Source: Terriglobales bacterium | GTDB lineage: Bacteria > Acidobacteriota > Terriglobia > Bryobacterales > Bryobacteraceae | Direction of reading: 5' to 3' | NCBI GenBank assembly: GCA_027485675.1 | Contig: JAIXQP010000007.1 | Location: 124,001-188,000, forward strand | DNA length: 64,000 nucleotides | Shown here: positions 34,436 through 43,122 of the stretch, in pieces | How the letters are laid out: each line of letters opens with the position of its first letter | Position numbering within the stretch: position 1 is the first letter of the stretch | Program-made: the position numbers and the translations under genes | The notes under the pieces: generated by a model | Seen by the model: only the letters and a program-made list of their open reading frames with translations | Database searches by the model: none | Told to the model about the DNA's origin: nothing

Positions 34436-35914
34436 CTAGGTGCCGCAGAACGTGCGGTAGGGAGCGCTCCCCCGGGGGGCCGGTTCGGCGTAGGCCTCCA
34501 GGCCGCCGCGGGGAGTGAACGGCGCGGCGAGGACGTCGAGCAAGGCGTGGAAGGGAGCGAGGTCATCCCGCTCCACCGCCGCCGCGAGGGCGGCCTCGAC
34601 GATATGATTCCGGGGAATATAGACGGGGTTGACGCCGTCCATGACGCGGGCGCTGGCCGCCGGGTCAGCCAACCGGCCCTGCCAATGCTCGGCCCACGCG
34701 TCGTAGGGCCGCGGGTCCGAAAAGAGCGGACGGACGAGCGTATGGTCGCCGAGCGCCGCGCCGGAGAGCCCGCGGAAGGCGAGGGTAAAGTCGACCGCTT
34801 GCGCTTCGAGGATCGCCAGAAATCCGTTGGCGAGATCGAGATCGCCCGCCTGCGGGTCGCCGAGCAGCCCCAGCTTGGCGCGCATGCCGGCGAGCCAGGC
34901 GGCATCGAAGCGACCGCCGAAGGTTTCGAGAACCGCGACAGCCTCCGGGATGGCGGCCTGAGGATCGGAGTGGATCAGGGGCAACAGAGTCTCGGCAAAG
35001 CGGGCGAGATTCCAACGGGCGATCTGCGGTTGCTGGCCGAAGGCGTAGCGGCCGCCCCGATCGATGGAACTGAAGACCGTGGCGGAGTGATAGGCGTCGA
35101 GGAAGGCGCAGGGCCCATAGTCGATGGTCTCGCCGGAGATGGCCATATTGTCGGTATTCATCACTCCGTGAATGAATCCGATGTGCATCCATTGGGCGAT
35201 GAGGGAGGCCTGCCGGTCCGCCACGGCGGCGAGCAGGGCGAGGTACGGGTTAGGGGCGGCGGCCAGGTCCGGGAAGTGGCGGGCGATCGTGTAATCCGCT
35301 AACTGCCGCAGCTTGGCGGTGTCGCCACGGGCGGCGAAGAATTGAAACGTGCCCACACGGATATGGCTCGCGGCGACGCGCGTGAGCACGGCCCCAGGCA
35401 GCGGAGTCTCGCGATAAACCGGTTCCCCGGTGGCCGCCGCGGCCAGGGCTCGCGTGGTAGGGACGCCCAGGGCATGCATGGCTTCGCCCAGGATGTACTC
35501 GCGCAGCACGGGCCCCAGCGCGGCCTTGCCATCGCCACCCCGGGAGAACGGGGTCCGGCCGGAGCCCTTGAATTGAATGTCCCGGCGCCGGCCCTGCCTA
35601 TCGACCACTTCCCCGAGCAGCAGCGCGCGGCCATCGCCCAACTGCGGCACGAAGTTGCCGAACTGATGGCCGGCGTAGGCTTGGGCCAACGGCTCGGCGC
35701 CGGGCGGGGCGTAGTTGCCGGAGAAGATCTCCGCGCCCACCGGGGAGTCAAGCGCCGCGGCGTTCAGCCCAAGTTCCCGGGCCAGCGCATGGTTCAGTTT
35801 GACGAGCCGCGGCGCGGGCGCGGCGGCGGCGGTGGCAGGAGCGTAGCAGCCCGGCAGTTCACGGGCGTAGGTGTTATCGAACTGAAAGCCTAGTTCACGA
35901 GACAGATCAAGCAC
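34436..35914 (-). CDS. selO: SelO/YdiU-type protein AMPylase (pseudokinase fold)
   Basis: About 490 residues. Family features: FDNTYARELPGCYAP, SGNYAPPGAEPLAQAYAGHQ, FVPQLGDGRALLLGEVV, RDIQFKGSGRTPFSRGGDGK, GVPTTRALAAAATGEPVYRE, and GFIHGVMNTDNMAISGETID with YGPCAFLD (metal-binding Asn and Asp). SelO transfers AMP to protein hydroxyls, often in redox homeostasis. The protein ends FCGT, so Cys occupies the position where some SelO proteins carry selenocysteine. The GTG at 35914 is chosen because the ATG at 35959 overlaps the well-supported start of the divergent gene; the ATG remains possible and would add 15 residues. Confidence 0.9.
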   Translation of the reverse strand: MLDLSRELGFQFDNTYARELPGCYAPATAAAAPAPRLVKLNHALARELGLNAAALDSPVGAEIFSGNYAPPGAEPLAQAYAGHQFGNFVPQLGDGRALLLGEVVDRQGRRRDIQFKGSGRTPFSRGGDGKAALGPVLREYILGEAMHALGVPTTRALAAAATGEPVYRETPLPGAVLTRVAASHIRVGTFQFFAARGDTAKLRQLADYTIARHFPDLAAAPNPYLALLAAVADRQASLIAQWMHIGFIHGVMNTDNMAISGETIDYGPCAFLDAYHSATVFSSIDRGGRYAFGQQPQIARWNLARFAETLLPLIHSDPQAAIPEAVAVLETFGGRFDAAWLAGMRAKLGLLGDPQAGDLDLANGFLAILEAQAVDFTLAFRGLSGAALGDHTLVRPLFSDPRPYDAWAEHWQGRLADPAASARVMDGVNPVYIPRNHIVEAALAAAVERDDLAPFHALLDVLAAPFTPRGGLEAYAEPAPRGSAPYRTFCGT

Positions 35915-35957
35915 TACTCTTGAGTATGATGCACCGTAGATACCGGGAGGGCTGGAC

Positions 35958-36668
35958 ATGGGCTTGGCAGTGTTCTTGTTTCTGGCCGCGATGATCGTGG
36001 GCCTGGCCGTGGCGTGTTTCGCCGCGGTGATTCTATTCGGCGTGGGCGTGTTGCTGACGCGCGGCGTCGACCGCGGGCGGGGCGGCTTCCTGGCGGTGAC
36101 GGTGCTCTTCCCTTTCCTTTGCGTCGGGTGGATGGGGGCGGCCTACGTGGGGCACGGCATCATCAATGTCCTGGTTTTGGACCGGAGTGTCGTGGGCTCC
36201 GACGAGTTGGATTGTCCGCTGCCCAACGGCTATGCGCTTTCGTTCGCGGCGGGCTCGCGGGAGGTGGCGGCCCTCTACCGGCCCGCCGGCTGGCCGCGGT
36301 GGCGGAACGGGGTCAAGGAAGGCATTCCGGATGTCCGGCTGCTGCAGATGGCGAACGGCTATCTGCTCGGCGGGCGCGGACGGCAGTTGGTGGAGACGCC
36401 GGAGATCGGGGACCGGACGGTAGAGTCCTACTTCCTGCTGGAGACAGGAAGCGGCCGGTTGCGCGAGTTCCCGACGCTGCCCGAGTTGGAACAGGCGGCG
36501 GGACCGTTGGGCTTGCGGCCGCAACTACAGCCCGCCGCGGCGCTGTACGACCTCCATGGCCGGACGTGGTTCAACGGGGTGCTGCCGTGGATCATGCTCG
36601 TGCCCGTGGCGTTCGCCGCCTTCGGGATGTTCCGCTGGCTGGGCCGGCTGCGGGCGCGGCGCGAGTGA
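35958..36668 (+). CDS. Hypothetical membrane protein
   Basis: A 236-residue protein with two N-terminal membrane helices (about 3-30 and 43-75), a soluble middle of about 120 residues containing 'NGYALSFAAGSREVAAL' and 'EIGDRTVESYFLLETGSGRLREF', and one C-terminal helix (WIMLVPVAFAAFGMFRWLG). GGAGGG lies about 7 bases upstream of the ATG, a strong start. The family is unknown. It is divergent from SelO and 38 bp upstream of the second dead TA locus, and shows no pathway context. Confidence 0.7.
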   Translation: MGLAVFLFLAAMIVGLAVACFAAVILFGVGVLLTRGVDRGRGGFLAVTVLFPFLCVGWMGAAYVGHGIINVLVLDRSVVGSDELDCPLPNGYALSFAAGSREVAALYRPAGWPRWRNGVKEGIPDVRLLQMANGYLLGGRGRQLVETPEIGDRTVESYFLLETGSGRLREFPTLPELEQAAGPLGLRPQLQPAAALYDLHGRTWFNGVLPWIMLVPVAFAAFGMFRWLGRLRARRE

Positions 36669-36671
36669 GTG

Positions 36672-36697
36672 GTACAACTTTTGGAAGCCGGTTGTAC
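36672..36697. promoter_or_regulatory. 7-bp inverted repeat GTACAAC...GTTGTAC (relict TA operator)
   Basis: GTACAAC (36672-36678) and GTTGTAC (36691-36697) form a perfect inverted repeat with a 12-base centre, ending 9 bases before the antitoxin ATG. This is where an autoregulatory antitoxin would bind. It has survived although both downstream genes are broken. Confidence 0.5.
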
Positions 36698-36706
36698 TAT
36701 CAAGGC

Positions 36707-36967
36707 ATGGCCCTGACCATTTCGAAAGTCCGGCAGAACCTGTTCGCCCTGGCGGATGCGGCCTCGCGCGGCGAAAAGGTGCAGTTTACCTAGAAGGGCA
36801 ACACGTTCCAGTTGGTGGCGGAGAAGAAGCCTTCGAAGCCCGCCCGGCTCGCCCGCACAAAACCGCTCTTCACTCTCGTTGCAGGGGACTCGACCGAAAA
36901 AATCGAAGCGGATTGGCAAAAGATGAAGGACCAAATGTACGCGGACTGGGAAAAGAAGAGCCGGTAG
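36707..36967 (+). pseudogene. Phd-like antitoxin with in-frame amber stop
   Basis: The frame starts MALTISKVRQNLFALADAAS, a Phd/YefM-like N-terminus, and reaches TAG at codon 29 (36791-36793). Beyond it the same frame continues as KGNTFQLVAEKKP through DSTEKIEADWQKMKDQMYAD to a normal TAG at 36965-36967, 87 codons in all. A single base change therefore explains the break, unless the stop is read through. It is 10 bp upstream of the PIN toxin relic. Confidence 0.75.
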
Positions 36968-36977
36968 GAGCGGAAGG

Positions 36978-37222
36978 ATGCACGCCTACCTGGATACGCA
37001 GGTTATCGTTCGGGTAGCGACCGGCGACCTGAAACGAATCTCCCGCCCAGCGAAACTGGCCTTGGAGCGATACGACCTACTCATCTCCCCCATGGTCCGG
37101 GTGGAACTTCAGTATCTGCATGAGCTGGGACGCTGCAGCGCCGACGCCGCGACGCCGGCGACGCCTATCTGATCACCAGCGACGAACACATCCGCGCCCA
37201 CTTCCCCAAGGCCGTCTGGTAG
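36978..37222 (+). pseudogene. PIN-domain toxin, internally deleted
   Basis: Codons from 36978 give MHAYLDTQVIVRVATGDL and LLISPMVRVELQYLHELGR, the N-terminal half of a PIN domain with the first Asp and the Glu. The frame then ends at TGA near 37172. Just before, in another frame, GDAYLITSDEHIRAHFPKAVW runs to TAG at 37220-37222; this is the typical C-terminal end ('L.T.D..IR.H...A.W') of the subfamily. Roughly 50 residues between are lost. The junction holds three copies of CGACGCC (about 37140-37165), which suggests a slippage or microhomology deletion. Confidence 0.8.
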
Positions 37223-37259
37223 CCGCCGCGCCTCCGGCAAAGCGATACGATAGTGCCCG

Positions 37260-38534
37260 ATGCAGATTCTGAAGCACGGCACACACCGGCTTTTCGAGCA
37301 GGATGCCGAGACGGCCGCCGTCGTCAACCGCATGCTCATCGACCTCGAAAAGAACGGCATGGACGCGGTGCGCCGCTATAGCCGGCAGTTCGACGACTGG
37401 GCCCCGGCCGACTTTGAACTCTCTCCGGCGCAGATCGCCGCCGCCATCGCCAGCCTGCCGGAGCAGGCCATTCGCGATACCGACTACTGCCAGAGCAACG
37501 TCCGCCGCTTCGCCGAAGCGCAGTTGCGAACCATGCTGCCGCTCGAAGTCGAGACGCGGCCCGGCGTCTTCCTCGGGCACCGGCATATCCCCGTGAACGC
37601 CGTGGGCAGCTATATCCCCGGCGGCCGTTACCCGATGTTCGGCTCGGCGCAGATGAGCATCATCCCCGCCCGTGTGGCCGGCGTCAAACGCATCGTCGCC
37701 TGCACTCCGCCCGTGAAAGGCCAAGGCTGGTACCCGGCCACGATCAACGCGATTCACAAGGCCGGGGCGGATCGCATCTTCGCCGTAGGCGGCGTGCCGG
37801 CCATGGCGCTGATGGCGTTTGGTCTCGCGGACGTGGAGCCGGCCGACATCCTGTGCGGCGCGGGCAACCGCTTTGTCGCCGAAGCCAAGCGGCAACTGTT
37901 CGGGCGCTGCGGCATCGATCTGCTGGCCGGGCCCACCGAAATTCTCGTCCTCGCCGACGACACCGCGGACCCGGCCCTGGTCGCCTGCGACCTGCTCGGC
38001 CAAGCCGAGCACGACCCCAACAGCGGCGTCTGCCTCATCTGCCTCAGCGAGGACTTCGGCCGGCGGACCATCGCCGAACTCGAAAAGCAGCTCGCCGTGC
38101 TGCCCACTCGAGATGTCGCGGCGCTCGCCTGGCGGGACCATGGCATCGTCTACCTGGCCGAGTCGAAGGAAGAAGCGGTGGCGCTCAGCGACCGGTACGC
38201 CCCGGAGCACCTCGAGCTGCATGTAGCCGACATCGACTTCTACTTCGCCAACCTGACGAACTATGGCTCGCTCTTCCTCGGCGAAGAGACAACGGTGGCC
38301 TATGGCGACAAGACGATTGGGACCAACCACATCCTGCCCACCAGCCGCGCCGCGCGCTACACGGGCGGCGTTTGGGTGGGCAAGTTTTTGAAGACCTGCA
38401 CCTATCAGCGCATGAGCCGGGAGGCGAGCATTGAGACGGGCGAAGTGACCGAGCGGCAGTGCAACCTCGAAAACATGCTGGCCCACGCGATCACGGCGCG
38501 GGTGCGGATCGATCGCTACCGGAGCGGCGATTGA
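37260..38534 (+). CDS. HisD-family zinc dehydrogenase, catabolic HpsN-like type
   Basis: A 424-residue NAD-dependent dehydrogenase of the histidinol dehydrogenase family. Zinc and catalytic residues are present: GQAEHD (Gln and His), YAPEHLEL (Glu, His), YGDKTIGTNH (Asp) and a C-terminal His in MLAHA. Its family context is unusual: biosynthetic HisD has '...NHVLPT...SVLDF' endings, whereas this protein reads NHILPTSRAARYTGGVWVGK, which is the pattern I recall from HpsN (sulfopropanediol 3-dehydrogenase) and related polyol dehydrogenases. No other his gene is near. It overlaps a permease gene, supporting a catabolic role. The substrate is not known. Confidence 0.85.
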   Translation: MQILKHGTHRLFEQDAETAAVVNRMLIDLEKNGMDAVRRYSRQFDDWAPADFELSPAQIAAAIASLPEQAIRDTDYCQSNVRRFAEAQLRTMLPLEVETRPGVFLGHRHIPVNAVGSYIPGGRYPMFGSAQMSIIPARVAGVKRIVACTPPVKGQGWYPATINAIHKAGADRIFAVGGVPAMALMAFGLADVEPADILCGAGNRFVAEAKRQLFGRCGIDLLAGPTEILVLADDTADPALVACDLLGQAEHDPNSGVCLICLSEDFGRRTIAELEKQLAVLPTRDVAALAWRDHGIVYLAESKEEAVALSDRYAPEHLELHVADIDFYFANLTNYGSLFLGEETTVAYGDKTIGTNHILPTSRAARYTGGVWVGKFLKTCTYQRMSREASIETGEVTERQCNLENMLAHAITARVRIDRYRSGD

Positions 38535-39910
38535 GCATTCTCATCATTCTGCTGGCGCTGGGCTTTCTCATGTTCGTGGCCTACCGCGGCCTGAGCGTGA
38601 TTCTGTTCGCCCCGGTGGCGGCGGTGCTGGCGGTGCTGTTGACCAACCCGGCCTGGGTGCCGACGTTCTTCTCCGGGATCTTCATGGAGCGGATGGTCGT
38701 CTTCGTGAAGCTGTATTTCCCGGTGTTCCTGCTCGGCGCGCTGTTCGGGAAACTGATTGAGCTCTCCGGGTTCGCGCGGTCGATCATCCGGGCGGTGACG
38801 AACCTGGTGGGTGTGCGCCACGCCATGCTCGCAGTGGTGGCGGTGTGCGCGATCCTCACCTACGGCGGGGTCTCGCTGTTCGTGGTGGCCTTCGCGGTGT
38901 ATCCCTTCGCGGCCGAACTCTTCCGCGCGGCCAACGTCCCTAAGCGGCTGATTCCGGCTACCATCGGCCTGGGCGCGGCGACGTTTACGATGGACGCGCT
39001 CCCCGGCTCACCCCAGATTCAGAACATCATTCCGACCACATTCTTCGGCACCGACGCCTGGGCGGCCCCGTGGCTGGGGCTCTGCGGCGGCGTCTTCGTC
39101 TTCGGCGCCGGCATGGCCTTTCTCGAATGGCGGCGGCGCAGTGCGGAGCAGGCGGGCGAAGGCTACGGCGAGGGCCACACCAACGAGCCCGTCTCGGAAT
39201 GGACCGGTTCCCTGCCCCACCCGGCGCTGGCGATGGCGCCGCTGCTGCTGGTGGGGATCCTGAACAAGTTGCTGACGGACTGGATTCCCACGGTCTACGG
39301 CAAGACCGTGCAACTGCCGGAGGGCTCGCGGGTGGAAGTGGACAAGCTGACGGCTATCTGGGCGGTGGAGGGCGCACTGCTGGCGGCGATCCTGCTGGTG
39401 GCCGCGGTCTCGTTCGCCCGCATCCGGGCGGGCTTCGCGGCGGGTACGCAAAGCGCGGTGAACGGGGCGGTGCTGGCGGCGTTGAATACGGGGTCCGAGT
39501 ATGGCTTCGGCGCGGTGATTGCGGCGCTGCCGGGCTTCGCCGCGGTGCGGGAGATCGTGGCGGGGTCGGTGCGCGATCCGCTGCTGAACGTCGCCGTCAC
39601 GACGAACGTGCTGGCCGGCATCACCGGATCGGCCTCCGGCGGAATGAGCATCGCGCTCGGGGCCATGGGGCCGACCTATTTGCAGAACGCGCTGGCGGCG
39701 GGAATCTCCCCCGAGGTGCTCCACCGGGTGGCCGCGATGGCCAGCGGCGGGATGGATACGCTGCCTCACAATGGGGCCGTGATTTCGCTGCTGATGGTGA
39801 CCGGCTTGACGCATCGGCAATCGTACCGGGACATCCTGGGCATGACGGTGATCAAGACGGCCGCCGCGTTCCTTGTGATCGGCCTTTACTACTGGTTCGG
39901 GGTGCAGTAG
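38531..39910 (+). CDS. GntP-family permease (organic-acid or polyol transporter)
   Basis: A 459-residue integral membrane protein with about 11-12 helices. GntP-type signatures are GVSLFVVAFAVYPFAAELFR, RLIPATIGLGAATFTMDALP (with the conserved PGSPQIQN), and VTTNVLAGITGSASGGMSIA. GntP relatives carry gluconate, citrate or hydroxybutyrate by H+ symport. The probable start is TTG at 38531, which overlaps the dehydrogenase stop (TTGA), so the pair is translationally coupled. The longer upstream frame runs into the dehydrogenase coding sequence and lacks family residues. It probably imports the substrate of the upstream dehydrogenase. Confidence 0.83.
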   Translation: MSILIILLALGFLMFVAYRGLSVILFAPVAAVLAVLLTNPAWVPTFFSGIFMERMVVFVKLYFPVFLLGALFGKLIELSGFARSIIRAVTNLVGVRHAMLAVVAVCAILTYGGVSLFVVAFAVYPFAAELFRAANVPKRLIPATIGLGAATFTMDALPGSPQIQNIIPTTFFGTDAWAAPWLGLCGGVFVFGAGMAFLEWRRRSAEQAGEGYGEGHTNEPVSEWTGSLPHPALAMAPLLLVGILNKLLTDWIPTVYGKTVQLPEGSRVEVDKLTAIWAVEGALLAAILLVAAVSFARIRAGFAAGTQSAVNGAVLAALNTGSEYGFGAVIAALPGFAAVREIVAGSVRDPLLNVAVTTNVLAGITGSASGGMSIALGAMGPTYLQNALAAGISPEVLHRVAAMASGGMDTLPHNGAVISLLMVTGLTHRQSYRDILGMTVIKTAAAFLVIGLYYWFGVQ

Positions 39911-39943
39911 CGGACGGAATCCTGGTAGTCTCATCGAAAGAAT

Positions 39944-41071
39944 ATGCGATACGCGCTACTGGTTGGACTGGCGGCTATGCCGCTCGGAATCCTGGCTCAA
40001 GGCTTGCCGCCGCTGCCCGCGCCGATGGGCATTCCCGCGCCAGGGCCGGTGACCAATGGCCCCTACGCTCCGCAGCCGATCCTGCCCGGCGGGGTGGTGA
40101 TTCCGCTTTATCCGCCGGGTTCGCCGATGCTGAAGGCCGACCGCGTGAAAGAGGCCGAAGTCTACAACTTGAGCCAGGCCGTGCCGGGCCGGATCAGCAG
40201 CATTGTGAACATTCACAATCCGTCGATTGAAGTACACCTCGTCGAGCGCAACCTGAACACCGGCGCCGTGATCATTCTGGCCGCGGGCGGCGGGCACAAT
40301 ACGTTGAACGTCGGCGGCGAAAGCGCGGACTTCGTCCCCTTCTTCTATAACTACGGCGTCAACACCGTGATCCTCCGCAACCGGCTGCGGAAGGATGGCT
40401 ACGTGGCCGAGGTGGATGCGGTGAACGATGCGCTGCAGGCGATCCGCCTGGTGCGGGCCTATGCCAAGGAGTTCCGCTTCGACCCGCAGAAGATCGGCAT
40501 CATGGGCTTTTCGGCCGGGGCGGAGCTATCGGCGCCGGCGGCGGTGCTGTTCGATCCGTTCGACAAGAAGTACAACGAAGAGGGCGATCCGCTGCGCGGC
40601 ATCTCGTCGCGGCCGGACTTCGTGGGGATCATCTATCCGGGACCCAGCCCGTTTGCGCGCAACCGGACGGCGCCGGAGATTCCGGCCAACGTCCCGCCCG
40701 CCTTCGTGGCCACCCCCGGCTCGGGCGACCGCGTCCACGCCATTTGGGCGATGGAGTATTTCAGCGCCATGCTGGCCAAGGGTGTACCGAATATCGAGAT
40801 GCATGTTTACGGGAATGGACGGCACCCCGGCGACGCGCTGCCGGACGGCAGCCGGATGACCGGAGGGTTGACGGACCGGGGCGGGATCCCGCTGGGCACG
40901 TGGCAATACCGCATGGTGGATTGGATGCGGGATCTCGGATTCTTCGGCAAACCGGGAGAGGAGACGAAGGCGGCGCGGGACGTGGCCGAGTTCGTGAAGA
41001 ACCCGCCGCGCCTGGGACCGCGCGGACCCCGGCCGCCCGCCGCGCCGGGCGTGAAGCCCCAGGGGAACTAA
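39944..41071 (+). CDS. Exported alpha/beta hydrolase (dienelactone-hydrolase/esterase-like) with proline-rich ends
   Basis: A 375-residue protein. A signal peptide (MRYALLVGLAAMPLGILAQ) is followed by a Pro-rich linker (about 20-70). The hydrolase fold covers about 85-330: TGAVIILAAGGGHN, the nucleophile elbow IGIMGFSAGAEL, FVGIIYPGPSP, TPGSGDRVHAIW (acid) and YGNGRHPGDAL (His). It resembles the BD-FAE/acetyl-esterase group acting on carbohydrate esters. The tail after about 345 is again Pro-rich. The stop overlaps the start of the Rrf2 gene (TAATG), so the two are co-expressed. The substrate is unknown. Confidence 0.82.
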   Translation: MRYALLVGLAAMPLGILAQGLPPLPAPMGIPAPGPVTNGPYAPQPILPGGVVIPLYPPGSPMLKADRVKEAEVYNLSQAVPGRISSIVNIHNPSIEVHLVERNLNTGAVIILAAGGGHNTLNVGGESADFVPFFYNYGVNTVILRNRLRKDGYVAEVDAVNDALQAIRLVRAYAKEFRFDPQKIGIMGFSAGAELSAPAAVLFDPFDKKYNEEGDPLRGISSRPDFVGIIYPGPSPFARNRTAPEIPANVPPAFVATPGSGDRVHAIWAMEYFSAMLAKGVPNIEMHVYGNGRHPGDALPDGSRMTGGLTDRGGIPLGTWQYRMVDWMRDLGFFGKPGEETKAARDVAEFVKNPPRLGPRGPRPPAAPGVKPQGN

Positions 41072-41550
41072 TGCGCACACTTTCGAAGAAGACCCAATAC
41101 GCGCTCCGCGCCCTCTACGTCCTGGCCGGGAACTACGGCCAGGGTCCCACGCTGATTGCGAAGATGGCGGCGCAGGAATCGATCCCGCAGGACTTTCTCG
41201 AAGCGATCCTGCTCGGCATGAAACGGCAGGGACTGGTGGAGAGCAAGAAGGGGAAAGGCGGCGGTTACTCGCTCAGTCTGCCGCCGGACAAGATCACCAT
41301 GGGGTCCGTGATCCGGTTGCTCGAAGGGCCTCTGGCCCCGCTGCCGTGCGCCAGCGAAACCGCCTACCGCAAGTGCGACGAGTGCGTGGACGACCGCATC
41401 TGCGGCACCCGCATGGTGATGCGGCAGGTGCGGGACGCGATGGCCGAGATCCTCGATGGGACCACGCTGGCGCAGGTCTGCGAGCGCATGGAAGAGGCCA
41501 AGGCCCGCGTGGCGAAGGACGCGGACGAAGCCCTGATGTACTACATCTGA
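41071..41550 (+). CDS. Rrf2-family Fe-S-dependent transcriptional regulator
   Basis: A 159-residue Rrf2 protein. The N-terminal winged helix is KKTQYALRALYVLAGNYGQG with SIPQDFLEAILLGMKRQG, and the wing is KGKGGGYSLSLPP. The C-terminal half holds four Cys residues (LPCASETAYRKCDECVDDRIC), more than the three needed for a [2Fe-2S] cluster in IscR-type proteins. It should sense iron-sulfur status, NO or oxidants. ATG 41071 overlaps the hydrolase stop. The longer frame upstream (from 40744) lies inside the hydrolase and is not used. Confidence 0.9.
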   Translation: MRTLSKKTQYALRALYVLAGNYGQGPTLIAKMAAQESIPQDFLEAILLGMKRQGLVESKKGKGGGYSLSLPPDKITMGSVIRLLEGPLAPLPCASETAYRKCDECVDDRICGTRMVMRQVRDAMAEILDGTTLAQVCERMEEAKARVAKDADEALMYYI

Positions 41551-41556
41551 GCCAAC

Positions 41557-43122
41557 CTACTCGGATTTCTTGCCGCGATCGAGACCGAAGTGCGGATCCT
41601 TGCGGTTGCCGTCGATCTTGATCTTCAGGAACGTCCCGGCGCCTTTCTTCGAGAAGAACGGATCCACGGGTTTCAACGCCCAACGCTTCCAGCCGGTCTG
41701 CGTCTGCGAGACTTTGGCGCGGAGCCGGGCGGTGCCGCGGAAGTCGAGCTCCTCGCTGTCCATCTGATAGCGGCCGGCGATCTCCATCAGGGCGCCGGGA
41801 ATGGCGAAAGTCAGGTCCCGGAACGTGACGGATTCGTCTTCGAGGTGGAAGTGACCGGTGAGGTCGGTAAAGACTTCATCGATAGCCATGTTTTTCGGTT
41901 GGCCCTGCGCTTGCCGGCTGATGCCGTCGATCTTCTCCTGGATCTGGGAACTGATGAACTGGCCGTTCTGGATCTTGAAGTCTCCGTCGAGCAGGAGCTT
42001 TTCTTTCACCTTGCCATCGAGTGGCGGGATGCGGATCTTTGTTTTCAGGAAAAAATCACCGGCCATGAAGGGGGTGTTACCCTTCATGGCGAGGTGGAGC
42101 AGATCGGCCAAATGGCCCTTGGGCATCAGGACGTCGAGGTCAATGGTGCGCCGGGTGTCGCCGTCATGTTTGATCACGGCGCCGGAGGTGGTGAAGGCGG
42201 TTTTCCCAAGCACCGCGTGAATGGGCTTCAGGATCGTGTTGCCGTTGGTGCCGTCCACCTCGACGTCATAATTCACGGTGAGCGGTATGGGGTTGCCGGC
42301 CATCTTGAGCTGGAAGTCCGGGACGGTGGCGGCACCCTTGGCGAAGATGTGGGCGAGTTGACCCTCGAAAGAGCCCTTGGAATCGAGAATGCCACCGATG
42401 CCGGAGAAGACCCCGAGGTCGGCGTTGTCGAACACGAAGTCGCCCGTAAGCGGCGTTTCGCCGGGCTCGGCGGAGTTCCAGGGTCCGAACCCGCCTTTGC
42501 ATTCGATCTGGCCGGGGGGCCGGGCGTTGCGGAGCGAGGCTTCATACTTCATGGGTACGCCCAGGCCGGCCGAGAGCATCCGAATGCGCTGCAGTTCAAA
42601 CTCGAGCGGCTTCTTGGCCGGGTCTTTGGGCAGGATCACCAGCTTGGCGTTGGTGATGACCAGCTCTTCCAGGATGACGTTGGTGGGGGGCTTCGCGCCG
42701 GAGGTCTTGCCCCGTTCGCCCTTGGGCGGGATATAGATTTCGAGGCCATCCAGGACGACGAGCGAAACCTTTTTCTCGGGATCGAAGAGCTTGCCGAGGT
42801 CTGCCGTGAAGGAGAACCGCTTTATATTCAGGAGCGGAGCGGCATTGGAGCGGCGCAGCACGACGTTGTCGGCTTCGACGGCGGCCGTGGAGCCGCGGCC
42901 TTTGTTCATCCACAGGGCGACGGGCGAGAACTTGGGCAGGTTCACCCGCAGGGCGCCGAGTTCGACATCGGCATCGAAGCGATCGCGAAGGTAAGTGGTC
43001 GCCTGCTCGCGGATGTAGGGTTCAAAGCGAGCCGCCAGTTGTTTGGCAGAGTAGTAGAGGGCGCCGCCCAAGCCGGCGAGCAGGACGATGAGAACCAGAA
43101 GAATGATCTGCCATTTGCGCAT
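41557..43122 (-). CDS. AsmA-like membrane protein
   Basis: A 521-residue protein with one N-terminal membrane anchor (WQIILLVLIVLLAGLGGALYY) and a long beta-rich remainder typical of AsmA/TamB-like lipid-transfer proteins: FEPYIREQATTYLRDRFDAD and 'ELGALRVNL' near the start, VSLVVLDGLEIYIPP, and the ending RGTARLRAKVSQTQTGWKRW with FFSKKGAGTFLKIKIDGNR. Such proteins bridge the periplasm and influence outer-membrane assembly. It is convergent with the Rrf2 gene by a 6-bp gap. It is divergent from the trypsin-like protease, with overlapping 5' ends (43103-43122), so one of the two starts may be downstream. Confidence 0.78.
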   Translation of the reverse strand: MRKWQIILLVLIVLLAGLGGALYYSAKQLAARFEPYIREQATTYLRDRFDADVELGALRVNLPKFSPVALWMNKGRGSTAAVEADNVVLRRSNAAPLLNIKRFSFTADLGKLFDPEKKVSLVVLDGLEIYIPPKGERGKTSGAKPPTNVILEELVITNAKLVILPKDPAKKPLEFELQRIRMLSAGLGVPMKYEASLRNARPPGQIECKGGFGPWNSAEPGETPLTGDFVFDNADLGVFSGIGGILDSKGSFEGQLAHIFAKGAATVPDFQLKMAGNPIPLTVNYDVEVDGTNGNTILKPIHAVLGKTAFTTSGAVIKHDGDTRRTIDLDVLMPKGHLADLLHLAMKGNTPFMAGDFFLKTKIRIPPLDGKVKEKLLLDGDFKIQNGQFISSQIQEKIDGISRQAQGQPKNMAIDEVFTDLTGHFHLEDESVTFRDLTFAIPGALMEIAGRYQMDSEELDFRGTARLRAKVSQTQTGWKRWALKPVDPFFSKKGAGTFLKIKIDGNRKDPHFGLDRGKKSE

